Shown here piece by piece: positions 31,383 to 42,973 of a stretch of DNA of 64,000 bases. How positions within the stretch are numbered: the stretch's first letter is position 1; every line of letters begins with the position of its first letter. Both the position numbers and the translations under genes were made by a program. The stretch spans positions 10,496,001 to 10,560,000 of the forward strand of contig JAZBRS010000037.1 of assembly GCA_037176725.1 (NCBI GenBank), read 5' to 3'. This DNA comes from Posidonia oceanica (lineage: Eukaryota > Streptophyta > Magnoliopsida > Alismatales > Posidoniaceae). The notes under the pieces were generated by a model. The model had not been told where the DNA came from. It was given only the letters and a program-made list of their open reading frames with translations, and did not search any database.

Positions 31383-33683
31383 ATGGCGAACTGCCTCCAC
31401 CGCGGAGGCAAACCTAGGGGCAAACCCCCTACCCTTGTAAATAATTTCTTTCTCACATTTAATTCTTGCAATTTGTTTTCGCATGATTTACTTTCCAGCA
31501 ATTTACTTCCTAGTTTAGTTAGTAGTGTGAAAGGTAAACGAGGGCAAGGTAGGGACGGCTTAACTACCACCGTGTCCTCACAAAAAGTATCTAATCACTC
31601 TACTAAGTGTGCAGGCCGGAACAGGAAGGAGCCGATCACCCAAACTGTCAGAGTATGTCACTATACCACAGCATTGCCACGGGAGCTAGCCACGTCGCAT
31701 GCCATCTTCCTAGTCGAAGAAGTGTCAAACATCACCGGCAAAAATAGTGGAAACTATGAAGTCTTCGAGCTGGTGGATACAAAAGAGGACCGAGATGAAG
31801 AATTGGTAGACCCTGCCATCTTCGAAGAAATGATGAAGAAATACGATGAGCAGACCAAGGCTGCCACTGAAGAAACAGAGGAAGTCAATCTAGGCACTGA
31901 AGATGATCCAAGACTAGTTCGGATAAGCTCTACCCTCAACTTAGGTGAACGGACCAGAATGGAAAAGCTACTCAAAAAATATATGAAGGTACTGGCCTTC
32001 TCCTACGGAGAAATGCCCAGGCTTGATTCACTACTGGTGGCACACAGGCTCCCTCTCAAGCCAGGTGCTAAGACAGCGAAGCAAAAGCTCCGGCGTCTAC
32101 GTCCAGACCTTGCTCTAAAAGTCAAAGAAGAGATAGACAAGTTACACAAGGCAAAGTTCATCAGAGTTGTGGTGTATCCAGAATGGATTGCCAACATAGT
32201 TCCAGTGATGAAGAAAGATGGCAAAGTGCGCGTGTGCATTGACTACAGGAACCTCAATGAAGCATGCCCAAAAGACAATTTCCCTCTTCCACACATAGAC
32301 ATCCTCATAGACAACACTGCAGACCATGAGATGCTCTCATTCATGGACGGTTTCTCCGGTTACAACCAGATTAAGCTTGCAGAAGAAGATCAGGAGAAAA
32401 CCTCATTTACCACTCCATGGGGGACCTACTGCTATGTAGTCATGCCGTTCGGATTAAAGAACGTCAGAGCCACCTATCAGAGGGCTATGATGGCAATCTT
32501 TCACGACATGATACAAGATTGCATGGAGTGCTATGTGGATGATCTGTTAGTAAAGTCAAAAACAAGAGAGGGACACTTTGAAGCACTAGAAAGAGTACTC
32601 TGGAGAGCAGACCAGTACAATCTCAGAATGAACCCCAAGAAGTGTGTCTTCGGGGTCACTGCTGGAAAGCTACTTGACTTCATAGTGAGCAAAAGGGGCA
32701 TAGAAGTGGATCCCACCAAAGCCAAAGCTATAACAGCCATGCCACCGCCAAGGAATGTCAAGGAACTCAGTGGACTCATAGGGAGGCTACAGTTCATCCG
32801 AAGATTCATCTCTCAGCATGCGGAAAAGTGTAGACCATTCTATGAGCTCTTAAAAGGCGGTGCAGAATTCAAGTGGGATCATACCTGTCAGAAGGCCTTC
32901 GATGAGCTAAAACTCTACCTTCTCAACCCTCCAGTATTGACTGCTCCAGTCCCTGAGAGGCCACTGCTACTCTACTTGGTCGTTACTAATAACTCGGTGG
33001 GTGTCGTCCTTGCACAACATGATGAGACTGGGAGGAAGGAGAAAGCGGTTTATTACCTCAGTAGAACATTCATCGAATACGAGAGGAAGTACTCTCAGAT
33101 CAAGAGACACTACTTAGCCTTAGTATGGGCCTCACAAAAGCTCAGGCACTATTTTCTTGCACACAAAGTCTGCTACTTAGCCAAGATGGACCCTATCAAG
33201 TACATGTTCGAGAAAACAGCATTGTCCGGAAGGCTAGCACGATGGCAAATGCTCCTTACTGAGTTCGACCTGCAGTTCATCACTCAGAAGGCGATCAAGG
33301 GGCAAGCTATCGCGGATCAACTCGCCGGGCTACCTATGTCAGAGTATCTGCCAGTATCAACAGATTTCCTAGATGAGGAAATACTGGCAATCAATAGTGT
33401 CATGCCACTCATTAGAGAATGGACCCTCCATTTCGATGGAGCGCTTAATTCACAGGGCGCCGGGATAGGGGCAACACTCCTCACCTTGAAGGGTATTGTT
33501 CTCCCCGCTGCAGCCCAACTACTCTTCTTAGCGAGTAATAACATTGCAGAATACGAGGCACTCATTCTAGGATTCCGAATGGCTCTCGATCTAGGGGCAA
33601 GAAGACTAAAAGTATTTGGGGACTCACAGCTTGTCATACGACAAGTCCACAACAAATACAAGACCCTCTCGCCAAAGGTGTAG
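31383..33683 (+). CDS. pol: RT, RNase H and aRNH of element B
   Basis: A 766-residue frame from an ATG 8 bases after the stop of the preceding frame. Domain order: low-similarity leader (1-170); RT (about 195-430) with WIANIVPVMKKDGKVRVCIDYRNLNEA, FMDGFSGYNQIKLAEED and YVDD (residues 384-387); Ty3-type RNase H (about 515-640) with LLLYLVVTNNSVGVVLAQHDETGRKEKAVYYLS; archaeal-type RNase H from about 675, with acidic residues FDGA (685), NIAEYEAL (723) and GDSQLV (747). A TAG at 33,681-33,683 cuts the aRNH, which continues in the same frame to NNILADSLASLAS (Asp codon 33,771-33,773). All catalytic residues are present, so decay is light. Confidence 0.94.
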   Translation: MANCLHRGGKPRGKPPTLVNNFFLTFNSCNLFSHDLLSSNLLPSLVSSVKGKRGQGRDGLTTTVSSQKVSNHSTKCAGRNRKEPITQTVRVCHYTTALPRELATSHAIFLVEEVSNITGKNSGNYEVFELVDTKEDRDEELVDPAIFEEMMKKYDEQTKAATEETEEVNLGTEDDPRLVRISSTLNLGERTRMEKLLKKYMKVLAFSYGEMPRLDSLLVAHRLPLKPGAKTAKQKLRRLRPDLALKVKEEIDKLHKAKFIRVVVYPEWIANIVPVMKKDGKVRVCIDYRNLNEACPKDNFPLPHIDILIDNTADHEMLSFMDGFSGYNQIKLAEEDQEKTSFTTPWGTYCYVVMPFGLKNVRATYQRAMMAIFHDMIQDCMECYVDDLLVKSKTREGHFEALERVLWRADQYNLRMNPKKCVFGVTAGKLLDFIVSKRGIEVDPTKAKAITAMPPPRNVKELSGLIGRLQFIRRFISQHAEKCRPFYELLKGGAEFKWDHTCQKAFDELKLYLLNPPVLTAPVPERPLLLYLVVTNNSVGVVLAQHDETGRKEKAVYYLSRTFIEYERKYSQIKRHYLALVWASQKLRHYFLAHKVCYLAKMDPIKYMFEKTALSGRLARWQMLLTEFDLQFITQKAIKGQAIADQLAGLPMSEYLPVSTDFLDEEILAINSVMPLIREWTLHFDGALNSQGAGIGATLLTLKGIVLPAAAQLLFLASNNIAEYEALILGFRMALDLGARRLKVFGDSQLVIRQVHNKYKTLSPKV
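31437..31498 (+). other. Possible small intron between gag-pro and pol of B
   Basis: A T-rich stretch in the pol leader begins GTAAATAATTTC and ends TTTACTTTCCAG, and its translation has no similarity to gypsy proteins. Ogre elements are known to splice an intron between gag-pro and pol. At 62 bases it would be at the lower limit for plants; other acceptors downstream are possible. RNA evidence is needed. Confidence 0.3.
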
Positions 33684-35024
33684 GAATACCGCAACCAAGC
33701 TAAAGCCTTACTGAAGAAATTTGACAGGGTTATGTATGTGCACGCACTTAGAAGCAACAACATCCTGGCTGATTCATTGGCCTCATTGGCATCCTGGCTC
33801 CCCTTCAGCTCAGAGACAGACAAGCAATCCATCATGGTGCGAAGAATCAGCGCTCCAACAGTGGAGTCTGCCGCCGAATGGGTTCAAGAACTCAGAGAGG
33901 AACTAAACCAGGAAAGCTCAATGTGCACAGAGGTCTGTTATCAAGGAGCTACAGAAGTAAATGATGATGGCAACCCGTGGTATCATGACATACAGAATTA
34001 TGTACAAGATCGCGCCTTCCCGGCCTATGCAGCTCCCAAGGACAAAGAAGCACTAAGGAGCATGGCTACGAAGTACTACATCAGAGGCAACACACTCTTT
34101 CGGAGAACACCCTTAGGGATCGAACTCCGATGTGTGGATGCATTTGAGTCAGTCGAGATTCTCAAGGAAACGCATGAGGGAGTCTACGGGGGCCACATCA
34201 ACTCCCAATTCATGGCTAAAATGATCATCAGAAGGGGGTACTACTGGCCTACCATGGAAGCCGACTGCGCAAGTAAAGTCAAGCAGTGCAAGAGCTGCCA
34301 GCTACACGCCAACAAGATCCATGCTCCAGCTTCAATGCTTCACGCTTTATCAACACCATGGCCTTTCTCCATGTGGGCCTTCGATGTGGTGGGACCCATC
34401 CATCAGGGAAAGGGCAACACTTTCATCCTAACGGCGACGGAATACTTCACCAAATGGGCAGAAGTAGAGGCGTTTGCAAACATCAAGGCCACAACCTTGT
34501 GCCGATTCGTACAATGAAATATCATCGCAAGGTTTGGCTTGCCTAAAGCCTTAGTAGCAAACAACGGACCAATCTTCATCTCAAAAGAGTTCAAGCGGTT
34601 ATGCCAAAAATTTGGTATCACACTACACCACTCTTCCCCGTATTACCTGCAAGGGAATGGTCAAGCAGAAGCTACTAATAAAACCTTAATCAAAATCATT
34701 AAAAAGACGGTAGAAGACGCTAAGGGATCGGATTGGTCAGATAAGCTTGTTAATGTGTTGTGGGTGTACCACACCACCATAAGGACAGCAACGGGTCAAA
34801 CCCCCTATGCTTTAGCCTTTGGTATGGAAGTAGTGGTCCCATACGAAATCCTGATTCCCTCATTAAGAGTTAAGATTGATAGGAGAATGTTTGCCGAAGA
34901 AAAGAGGCAAGCTTTACTCCTTCATTTAGAACTCCTTGATGAGAAATGGCTGGCAGCCGCCGAGCATACGCGTGTCTACCAACAAAGGTTAACCAAGGCT
35001 TACCAAAAGAAAGTAATCGAACGC
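33684..35024 (+). pseudogene. pol: Integrase of element B, N-terminal and core (split)
   Basis: Continues the pol frame after the TAG. Zinc module: THEGVYGGH...CKSCQ (34,168-34,310). Core: AFDVVGP (Asp codon 34,383-34,385), VANNGPIF (the second catalytic Asp position reads Asn, 34,560-34,562) and GNGQAEATNKT (Glu codon 34,668-34,670). A TGA at 34,515-34,517 follows RFVQ; the homologous residue in related elements is Arg, so CGA to TGA is likely. Element C inserted after codon 35,022-35,024. The frame resumes at 44,555. Inactive because of the stop, the lost Asp and the insertion. Confidence 0.92.
35020..35024. repeat. Target-site duplication, left copy (AACGC)
   Basis: AACGC before element C is repeated at 44,550-44,554, inside the integrase coding sequence of B. 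Confidence 0.97.
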
Positions 35025-36600
35025 TGCGGATGGATTTTCGGGGTGTTGAAGATGAAGATGCCGGTGCTTCCACGACGTCGACAGCTTTGGTGTGATCGCC
35101 ACACGCCTTTGGGTAGACAAGACACCTGGGGGGAGATTGTGAAGATGTGGGCCCTCAGACCACTAGATCGACGGCTGGATGTCGTTTAGCAGCTTCCTCG
35201 TGTTACGTAAGTGTCGTTCCTTTCCTTTCAAAACAAATAAAAATCAAAGATCTAGATTAGTTCGTGTAGTAACTGGTAACAAAAATAACAGAGAATACTA
35301 GAAACAAATAAATCTAATACTAACCGGGGGTTGTTCCCCGCATGCATATGCTATGGGTCCTATTTTAAGGAATGCAATATGAGATAAAAAGAAAGATTGG
35401 AAGAAGATACTCCCTTCACCCTCGTGCTGTTTGCAGTGGAGTAGAAGTGGAGGCACGGTCGGAGCTCCGGCTAGGCTCGAGATCTCTGGGATTGTAGTGA
35501 TCTCTAGGATCTTGGGTTTCTCTCTGGATAGAGGGTGGAGACTAGAGTTTCTGGTTTGGAAACTCTAGCTGTTTGAAAGTGGAAGCTCAGAAACCCTGAA
35601 ATCTACAGAAGATCTCTTTCTGAACTAACTGAGGGGGGCTCTCTCTCCAAGAATGACCGGGGGTTCAAACACTGACCCATGGGGTCAATTTATAGACTCC
35701 AAGGGGTGTAGGGACGGTTGGAGTTCAGAAAATTCTAGAAAAGTGGCAGTTAGTTTGAGTCGCTGGTTGGGGTGGCGCCTAAACCTAGCAACCGCTTGGT
35801 CAAAGTGTGGAAGACCCGGGAACGAGGCCACGATAGTTAGTCACCGATTTAGGTGGTGTCTAACAGTCAAGGTGATCGTGCGAAATAACCGTGGAAAAGC
35901 GGTTCAAAGGAGGCCATGATTGTTAGTCGCCGCATGTAGCGGCGCCTAATGGTCAAGGATCGTGGGGGAAGACTGAGGCAGTTCCACAACCGTCTAGTCG
36001 CCTGTTGAGATGGCGTCTAAAGGTTGAGGGGTTAGTGGGGATTGATCGTGGAAAAGCAATTGCCGGAGCGGTTATGATTGTTAGCCGCCCCTTTGGTCGA
36101 TGCCTAGCGCAGTCGCTTGATGATGTGGCGCCTAGGTGGGTCACCTCCTCAGTTGGCTACAAGGTAGCTCGCCTGTTGGAGTGACGTCCATCTTAGTCGC
36201 CTCCTTTAATGGTGCCTAGGATGGTCGCCTCCTCAGCTGGCAACTAATAGGCTTAGGTCATTTCCAGCCCTATTTTCCAGGTTTTGGCCAGAGAAACAAG
36301 ATAGAAGGCCGGGAAACTACAGATAGTCTATGAAATCAAGAAGGCATCTCTGTTAACTCAAATCTGCCACGAATCTGAGTAGAAATAAAGGATATTCAGG
36401 GTACTCGGACTTGCCACAAGTTTGAGTGAGTTGGCTCTGCCACAGCTAACAACCTGAGTCATGGTAGGATCAAGTGATGCTTGAAGAAATCAAGGAAGAT
36501 CTGGAAAATGTGTTGCTAAGCCTTAGACATGTGATCTTTGGTGCCTTAGAAGTCCCTATCCTCTATGAACTCTGGGAAATGCGAAAACAGGATATCTACA
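35025..36600 (-). mobile_element. Element C 3' LTR (family III)
   Basis: 1,576 bp, the same length as its partner at 42,974-44,549. The sense start TGTAGATATCC is next to a PPT. By eye the pair differs at nine positions, all transitions, so the insertion is young relative to its neighbours. Contains an array of CGCC/GGCG fold-backs (35,755-36,245). Confidence 0.96.
35687..35694 (-). promoter_or_regulatory. TATA box of family III LTR (element C 3' LTR)
   Basis: The minus strand reads CTATAAATTG. Equivalent boxes lie at 43,636-43,643 in the 5' LTR and 48,554-48,561 (TATAAATA) in B's 3' LTR. The position inside U3 fits an LTR promoter. Confidence 0.65.
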
Positions 36601-36616
36601 GATTCCCCTCCTTGGA
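36601..36616 (-). other. Polypurine tract of element C
   Basis: The minus strand reads TCCAAGGAGGGGAATC, directly before the LTR start. Element B has CCAAGGAGGGGCATC at its own 3' LTR (47,650-47,664). Confidence 0.85.
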
Positions 36617-39587
36617 GTTGATCTTGGAACAAGATCGAGTCCAAGGTAAGAACGATGTCCCATTGAGCATTTCCTGAAAAGGGGAGCTTCACCTCAAACA
36701 ATTCGCGACAAAGGAAGATAATAAAAAAGGAGTGAACGGACTCGGTGTCGGGAGATTGCCGAACGACCGGGTGGTTCGATTAATTGCCGTCATATTGAAG
36801 ACTCAGGCATGGAGGGGTTAAGTCGGTTTCGGAACTATGTGTCGCAGCCGATGTCGAGACCTGTCAACCATGTAGAGATGTACTTCAACAGGGCAGAAGC
36901 TAGGGAGAAGATCACGGGGCGTGACCCTTACACGATCGAAAAGGAGTACTCTTATGGCAACATGTTTGAGATTTTACTCGGATTGGAATTGATAGAAGGA
37001 TTGGTAGGAACTGGGTTGGCTTTAGGAGAATCACATGTCCTAAGGGTTTCTAACACTCTTGAAGAACAATGCTCCGTCTGTGCTCCACTTCCAATGATAT
37101 GAGAAAATGCATGGATGCATGATTCAAGCAAACAAGTGCAAAAACAACATACGATGCGATGAATGGTCCATTTGCTAGGTTAGGCCGGCGGGGTACGGTT
37201 GGTCCCAAACCATATGGACATATGCAAGATGAATGAATGCAATTTGTTGTGGTCAAGTGTTTTCCGTCCTCAAGTGTTTTCCGTCCTCAAGTGTGACCAG
37301 TACTCTCGAGAAAGGACTGTCGTCCCACAGCTCAACTTGGCAAATAAAGGAGTTCTATGATTAGAGAACCGGGTGAGGGAGTGAACCCTTCCTTTGCCAA
37401 ACTAGGGTTTGCCTTTTAGTCAAAGTGGGTGTGCCTTTGCACACTATATGAGCCCTTTAGGTGTGAGCTCATTCTTTATGTTGTAAGCTTTGGTACCTGC
37501 ACACTTAACAAAAGATGTTAGTAATCACTGGTGAACCTTTCCCAGTTCCTAGGGCGATTGACTAAGTTATACTTGTGTAGTCCCTTAATCAATGTGCTTG
37601 AGAACTAGGTGGAGGGAATTAGTCTTGGCCTCAGCTGAGAGATGGAAAATCGGAGCCCAGTAGATGCCGATTGTGAGTCATCGTAGATGCTCTAAAGATT
37701 ATTGCAAAAGCAATGTCTTTGTTGAGAAAACGCACCCAAGCCGTGAGGCACGCTTGAGTAGGACGCTATCTCCAAATCTGAGGTGAATGATTGTTGCATC
37801 ACCGGCCAGACTAATTCTAGTTTTCCTACTTGCTAAGTTTTCACTTGTATGTAGGGTGGATGGTACTTCTTTCTGGGTTGTTTTTCTTGGATTTTCTGAA
37901 TTTTTTGAATTTTTAGACTTTCTGATTTTTTTGTTTTTTGTATTTTCTGATTTTTTGGTGTTTTCGGGATTTTCTATTTTTTTGGTAGTTTTTGAATTGA
38001 TGCGCGTGGTCATAACCTTCTTACTTAAAGACCTTGTAGCATTGCCTGGTATTATCTAGGGTAAGAGAACTTCCCTTCTAACATGTCTCGTCTTTTGAGA
38101 ACTTGGGACTTCATCCTAGCCTTGGTTTGATTGTTGTCTCCTTTATTTACTCAGTCCCTGAAGTTCTAGGATTCCCTGCCCCTTGTCTGTGAGTGAGATA
38201 GATGGAGGAGGCTTGAAGTACAGTAAGCTCTCGACTTTGGCTTGGGTCTTGTTTGCCAGGTTTTGGTCCTTAATGCGTCTTTCTAGGATTTAGGCTTTAG
38301 ATTCATGGACAGCTTTTGCCATGTTCATTTTCCGCTCTTTGGACAGCTCTTTGCTGACCTCTTTTAGTTGGACAGTTTCTTTTACTGTCTCTTTTCATTT
38401 GTTCCTCACTTGGACAGCTTCTTTGCTGCTTTCTTTCCTCTCTGTTTGGGCAGTTTTTGTTGCCATCTTTTCTGGACGCTTTTTAAGTTAATTGGCAAGC
38501 AGTTCGTACCATAAGCCTTTGCTCCGAGCTTGCCTTTCTCTTACCTCCCCGTGCAAGTGTATGTGCAGATTGGACAAGGTTGAGGTTATCCTATTTGTTC
38601 AGTTTCTTTTCTATTTAGGACACAACTTTCTTCCTTTGGCTAGGACTTGGTCTTCGGTTCTTTCTAGATTTTGGCATGCTAATTAAGGATGTGTTGTGTG
38701 TAACTCCCACGGATCTGAAGATGTCTTCAGGTTGTCACAACCAGTGGTTGGACCTTCCCTGGGTGTGACGGTCTCTGCTTGGGAACCTTAGGTAATATTT
38801 TGGCGATGTTGCTTAGTACTCTAAGTTGTTAGGTACAATCCACACTCATCAGTCATTTTTATTTATTCTATTCTATAATCTAACTTAGCATTAGATACCA
38901 AATAAAGAAAAAAAATAAAGGAAAACAGAGTACGAAAAGGAAAATGTCTTATTTACATGTTTTAATTAACCACTGCCCTCAGTTGAGTTCAGTGGAACTT
39001 TGCACCTCCCTTCCCAGATGAGGGGGCTTACCTGAGGGGTGACTGTGGACGTCTGCCCCTGGCGTTAAGTAGTCAGGTGCTTGTGGCGCATGTTCTTGTT
39101 ATTCTTTTGGTTTGCACCCTGTCCTTGCTTTTAGAGGGTCAGAGTCGGACTCATTCTGACCAGTTCCAGGCGGTGTGCCCCTGGTGGCTTTGTTTTGGAG
39201 TGAGGCTATCAGATGTCCTCCTCCTCTTGAAGTCTGGCTGCCGATATGCTCTGTAGTAACCTCTCCCTCATGAACACAGTGCTCATGACTGCCCCTAGTG
39301 TGTCTGTTTGTAGGATTGGGCGATTTGGGAGGAGGATCAGCTCTTGCTTGTGCTGCTTGGAGAGCTTGGCAGAGTGAACCAAGTGTAGCTTCTACTTTAT
39401 ACTAGTCTGAATCTGCATATTCATCGTGGATGGGCAACTGGTTTTCTTAGATTATGTCCTGGAATACACGGGAATCAAGGTCCCCTTTGTTGGATGGTCT
39501 CTGCTCTGGATCTGTCGGTATGCACTGGATGGAGGCGAACTCAGCCCGAGCAGCTGATAAGATGATCTCTGCATCTGCACAATCTAC
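36617..39587 (-). other. Element C 3' UTR, no pol
   Basis: About 3 kb without RT, RNase H or integrase. The distal part is the reverse complement of element B's 3' UTR: GTCAAGTGTTTTCCGTCC near 37,251 versus 47,055, and the GGACAGTTTC region near 38,340-38,470 versus 44,970-45,100. A degenerate (T)n-rich stretch at 37,860-37,990 corresponds to the AT-rich array of B at 45,474. The gag-proximal part (39,100-39,587) has an interrupted open frame of unknown type. Element C therefore lacks its own polymerase. Confidence 0.75.
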
Positions 39588-41567
39588 TCAGTAGTTGAAC
39601 AAGGGCTCTTGATATATCTGCATTACTTGTGGGTCCCCTTGTTGAGCCGCCTTTAGTCTGGCTTTGAGCTTAGACCACATGATCTCACCCTTGTCATTAA
39701 GATTGTGTATCTTGTCTTTGATAGTGAAGCATTCTTCAAGGGTGTGCCCATTGTTTTGATGATAAGGATAGTGCTTGGCCATATCAGCGCTTGGATAGCT
39801 TGGACTGGGCTCAGGGAGCTGCAGATCTCCACTCTCAACCAGCATCCTGAATGTATCGGAGATTGATTCAGGAAGCGGAGGATAGCTTTGCCGTTGAGGG
39901 CCTTTGTAGCTTCATGGTGGAGGGACCTGGTGGTAGTTCCCTTGCCCTTGGTGTTGCCCCTGGTGTGCATTACCCGTCCATCCTCGTTGGGCAAGTACCG
40001 GGTAATCAGGAAGCTGTTGTTGTTGGTGCTGCACTGGCTGCACTAACTGTCCCTGGTACTGTGCAGGTTGGCTTAGATACTGCTCCGGTTGATTTCTGGC
40101 CAAAAAGGATTGGGGGTTCCCTTGCCCCTTCTGCTTTCGTTGAATTGAGACTTGGGCCATGTCTCCAGTGATCCCTTCGAGCGTATAGCCAGTGCCCTTC
40201 TTTTTGCCCCTTACCTCGAGCTCTAAGAATGGTAGGTCCTCTTTGTGACAGAGGATCCTTGCAGCGCGTTCGTGTAGCTGAGGGTATGTTCGGAGGTCAC
40301 TCATTAGTAGCCCTGTTCTGAGTGCTCCTGTAGCATTTTGGGCGATGATCTCGATAGCTTGGTTTTCAGGAATATAGCATTTAGATCTTGCAGCCATGTC
40401 CCTCCATCTACTTGCAAAAGTGGCAAACTCCTCATTAGGTTTCATCTTTTCAGCGAGGAGGTCGCTCATTGTAGGCTCGTGCTGGATGTGATGGACATAC
40501 TGGCGCAGAAATTTCTCCTGGACCATCTTGAAGTCACTGAGATTATATGCTGTGAGCGTGTTGAACCATCCCAGTGCTTCTCCTTCCAAGCTTCTGAAGA
40601 AGAGATAGATTATAAGCCCGTTGTTGTATTGATAGAGAAAAGCATCCATGGCGAATGTGGCTAGATGGCCCCTTGGATCCTCTATTCCACTGTATTTCCT
40701 CATTTTTGCCATTTTGAACTCAGGTGGAAGAACAAAATGAGGAAATTTCGTCGTGTCAAACCCTATCGGTGCTTTAGATGTAACTCCCGCCTCAGTGAGT
40801 GCTTCGGAGATCATTTTCTTGATGTCCTGTCCCGGCATGGCTTGTTGTCCTTGGTTTAGCTGCCCGTGTGTTTGGTGGTAGGATGCTGGTAGAGGGTTGT
40901 AAGGTGGAAAGAAGGGTTGGGTTTGATGTGGAGTGTGGTATGAATGTGTGTTGGCGGGAGTTTGTTGTGGATGGAAGAACGATGATGGGAGTGAAGTAGG
41001 GTAGTATTGTGTATTAGTGGGAGGTTGTGGTATGTATTGGGTTGTATATGGCGGAGTTGGATGGATGTAAGAGTAGGTTGGTGTTGCGTGATATTGTGTG
41101 AATGAATTTTGAGTGGGGAAGTTCATAGTGGGGCTTGGTGGCATGTTGTATGCATAGGCATGAGTGGGCGTGATTAATGGATTTTGGTAGTAGTTTGGGA
41201 AAGAAGTTTGGTGGATAGATGAGGTTTGTAGGCTCCTAAATGAGGGATGGTGGTGCCGTGCCAGGGGTCGGTAGATCTCATTAGCCGCTTCCTCAGACAG
41301 ATAGGGAGCGGTCATTGTAGGCACTACTTGGGAGATTACTCCGGGAATTGTATGCTCAAACGGGGTACTCCGAGGTCGGGAGTGGCTTATTTCTCTTTCT
41401 TCTTCAAATGATCGGCCCATCGCTTGCGAGAAATTAAGGGTCTCTGGCTCCTCTGTTTGTGAAGTCGAAGCTGTGAATAAGAACCCATGTGGGTCCATGC
41501 TTGGTTGCACCATGGAGGTAGAGGTTGAGGCAGACGTCATGTTGATGTGCTCGTGATTTGCTTCCAT
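39588..41567 (-). CDS. gag: Gag of non-autonomous element C
   Basis: A 551-residue frame from ATG at 41,567 to TGA at 39,912, continuing in homologous sequence to 39,588 with the zinc knuckle. N-terminal 230 residues: Tyr/Pro/Thr/Gln-rich. Core at about 265-430: LPPEFKMAKMRKYSGIEDPRGHLATF, LFFRSLEGEALGWFNTL and FASRWRDMAARSKCYIPENQAIEII. Then a Gln-rich tail to VPPP. After the TGA: MLVESGDLQLPEP and a degenerate knuckle YPYHQNNGHTLEEC in which the first Cys is Tyr. The core is intact, so Gag could still assemble. Upstream of the ATG the sense strand is purine-rich and encodes only Lys/Arg repeats. Confidence 0.9.
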
Positions 41568-42973
41568 TGCAAGCTTGTCTTTTCCTCTTTTTTTCTTTCT
41601 TTTTCTCTTTTGTCTTTTTTCTCTTTTTTGTTTTTCTTTTTCTCTTTTGTCTTTTTTCTCTTTTTTTGTTTTTCTTTTGCTTTTGCTTTTTCCAGGCTAT
41701 TACAGAAGGTAGAAAAGAAATTATAGACTCGAAGAACACTAGTTAATACAGACTCGATGATCGAAAGAAAATTAACAAAAATTGAAATAGTTTATGCTGA
41801 TAACCTCGTGATCAGTAATGTGCACAATCCCCTGCAAACAATGCATTGAAACGTGTGGTTCCCTGTAGTCGCCTGTATTATAGGCGACCAAACAAGTCGT
41901 CGATTTTATCGGCGGCTGAACGGGGCGCCTCCTGAACAGGCGGCTATGCCTCTTGTTCAGTCAGCAAACTGGGTCTGTTTTGGACAGACCACGCAACAGT
42001 CAGGAAAGAAAAGTATACAAGTTGCAGGCAGATCATTGTTTTTTACTGTTTAGGTGGTTAGTTAGTTAGTTAATTAGTTAAACCAATGTGTTTATACTGA
42101 ATGGGATTTGTTGGCTTATAGGTACTCCTCCGTGACCTTCCTTAGGGTCCACCAAGAGGGGCCTAAGTGGGGGGCTTGTCTCTCTAAAGAGGGACCCTCC
42201 ACCTAGGATTCTGTCCTTAGGCTCGACACTTAACAAACCACAAAGCGATAAAACACGGAGTACTAAGGTGTAAAGTATCTACCAAGTTCCACTATTGGCT
42301 TAGAGAGAGAGAGAAGCCAATAACGATACTTGGGACACCTTGAGATCTTGATCTAGCTATTACGGCTAAAACTGAGTATGGGAGAGCGACTTGCGCTGGC
42401 CCGGGTTCGCTCAGATTAACCGTTCTAGTTAGAGGAAGACTTCCTCAAGGGACTTCCACTTTTGTACCAAACAATTAGTTTCCACCTTAAGGGTGGACAC
42501 AAGCAAAGCTAGAAACCGTTAAAAGACTAGAATGCAGTGGACATGGAGAGTTTGTTTTTAATTTTTTAGTGCTACTGCAGATCTAAAAACACAACACAAA
42601 GTACTAGAAAAAACTAAGAAATCTACAGTAAAATAACCAGACTGCAAGAGGCGCTGTATAAGCGGCGTCTATATAAGTCGCCCACTGAAGTGGCGGCTCA
42701 GACAGACGCTACTATGACCGGCGGCTCACAACGTAGTGTCCTAACTTCAGTAAAATAACCCCAGCTGCAGGAGCTTAGGATTTTACTGACGTCAGAAACA
42801 GACGGAGGATAAAAACAGAAAAGGTCCAAGATATCGTGAAAACCGAAGCGCACGATTATCCGAACCTAAAAACTACACTTAAATCTATGAGGATAATGGA
42901 AAGGAGGGGAGGAATCAACTCACGTAGCACGGGGGTTGGCTAAAGCCGAGTCCCACCGTGATCACCACTTGAT
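41568..42973 (-). other. Element C 5' leader
   Basis: Holds a purine-rich tract on the sense strand (41,580-41,700) and fold-backs of the LTR family III type, for example GTCGCCT with AGGCGAC (41,867-41,887) and CGCC/GGCG pairs at 42,650-42,730. Directly inside the 5' LTR the sense strand reads ATCAAGTGGTGATCACGG; a PBS should start at TGG here, but I cannot assign a tRNA. Confidence 0.6.

Noticed and set aside
41434..41746. Lys/Arg-rich or Phe-rich open frames upstream of C gag
   Set aside because: Both are translations of one purine/pyrimidine tract.
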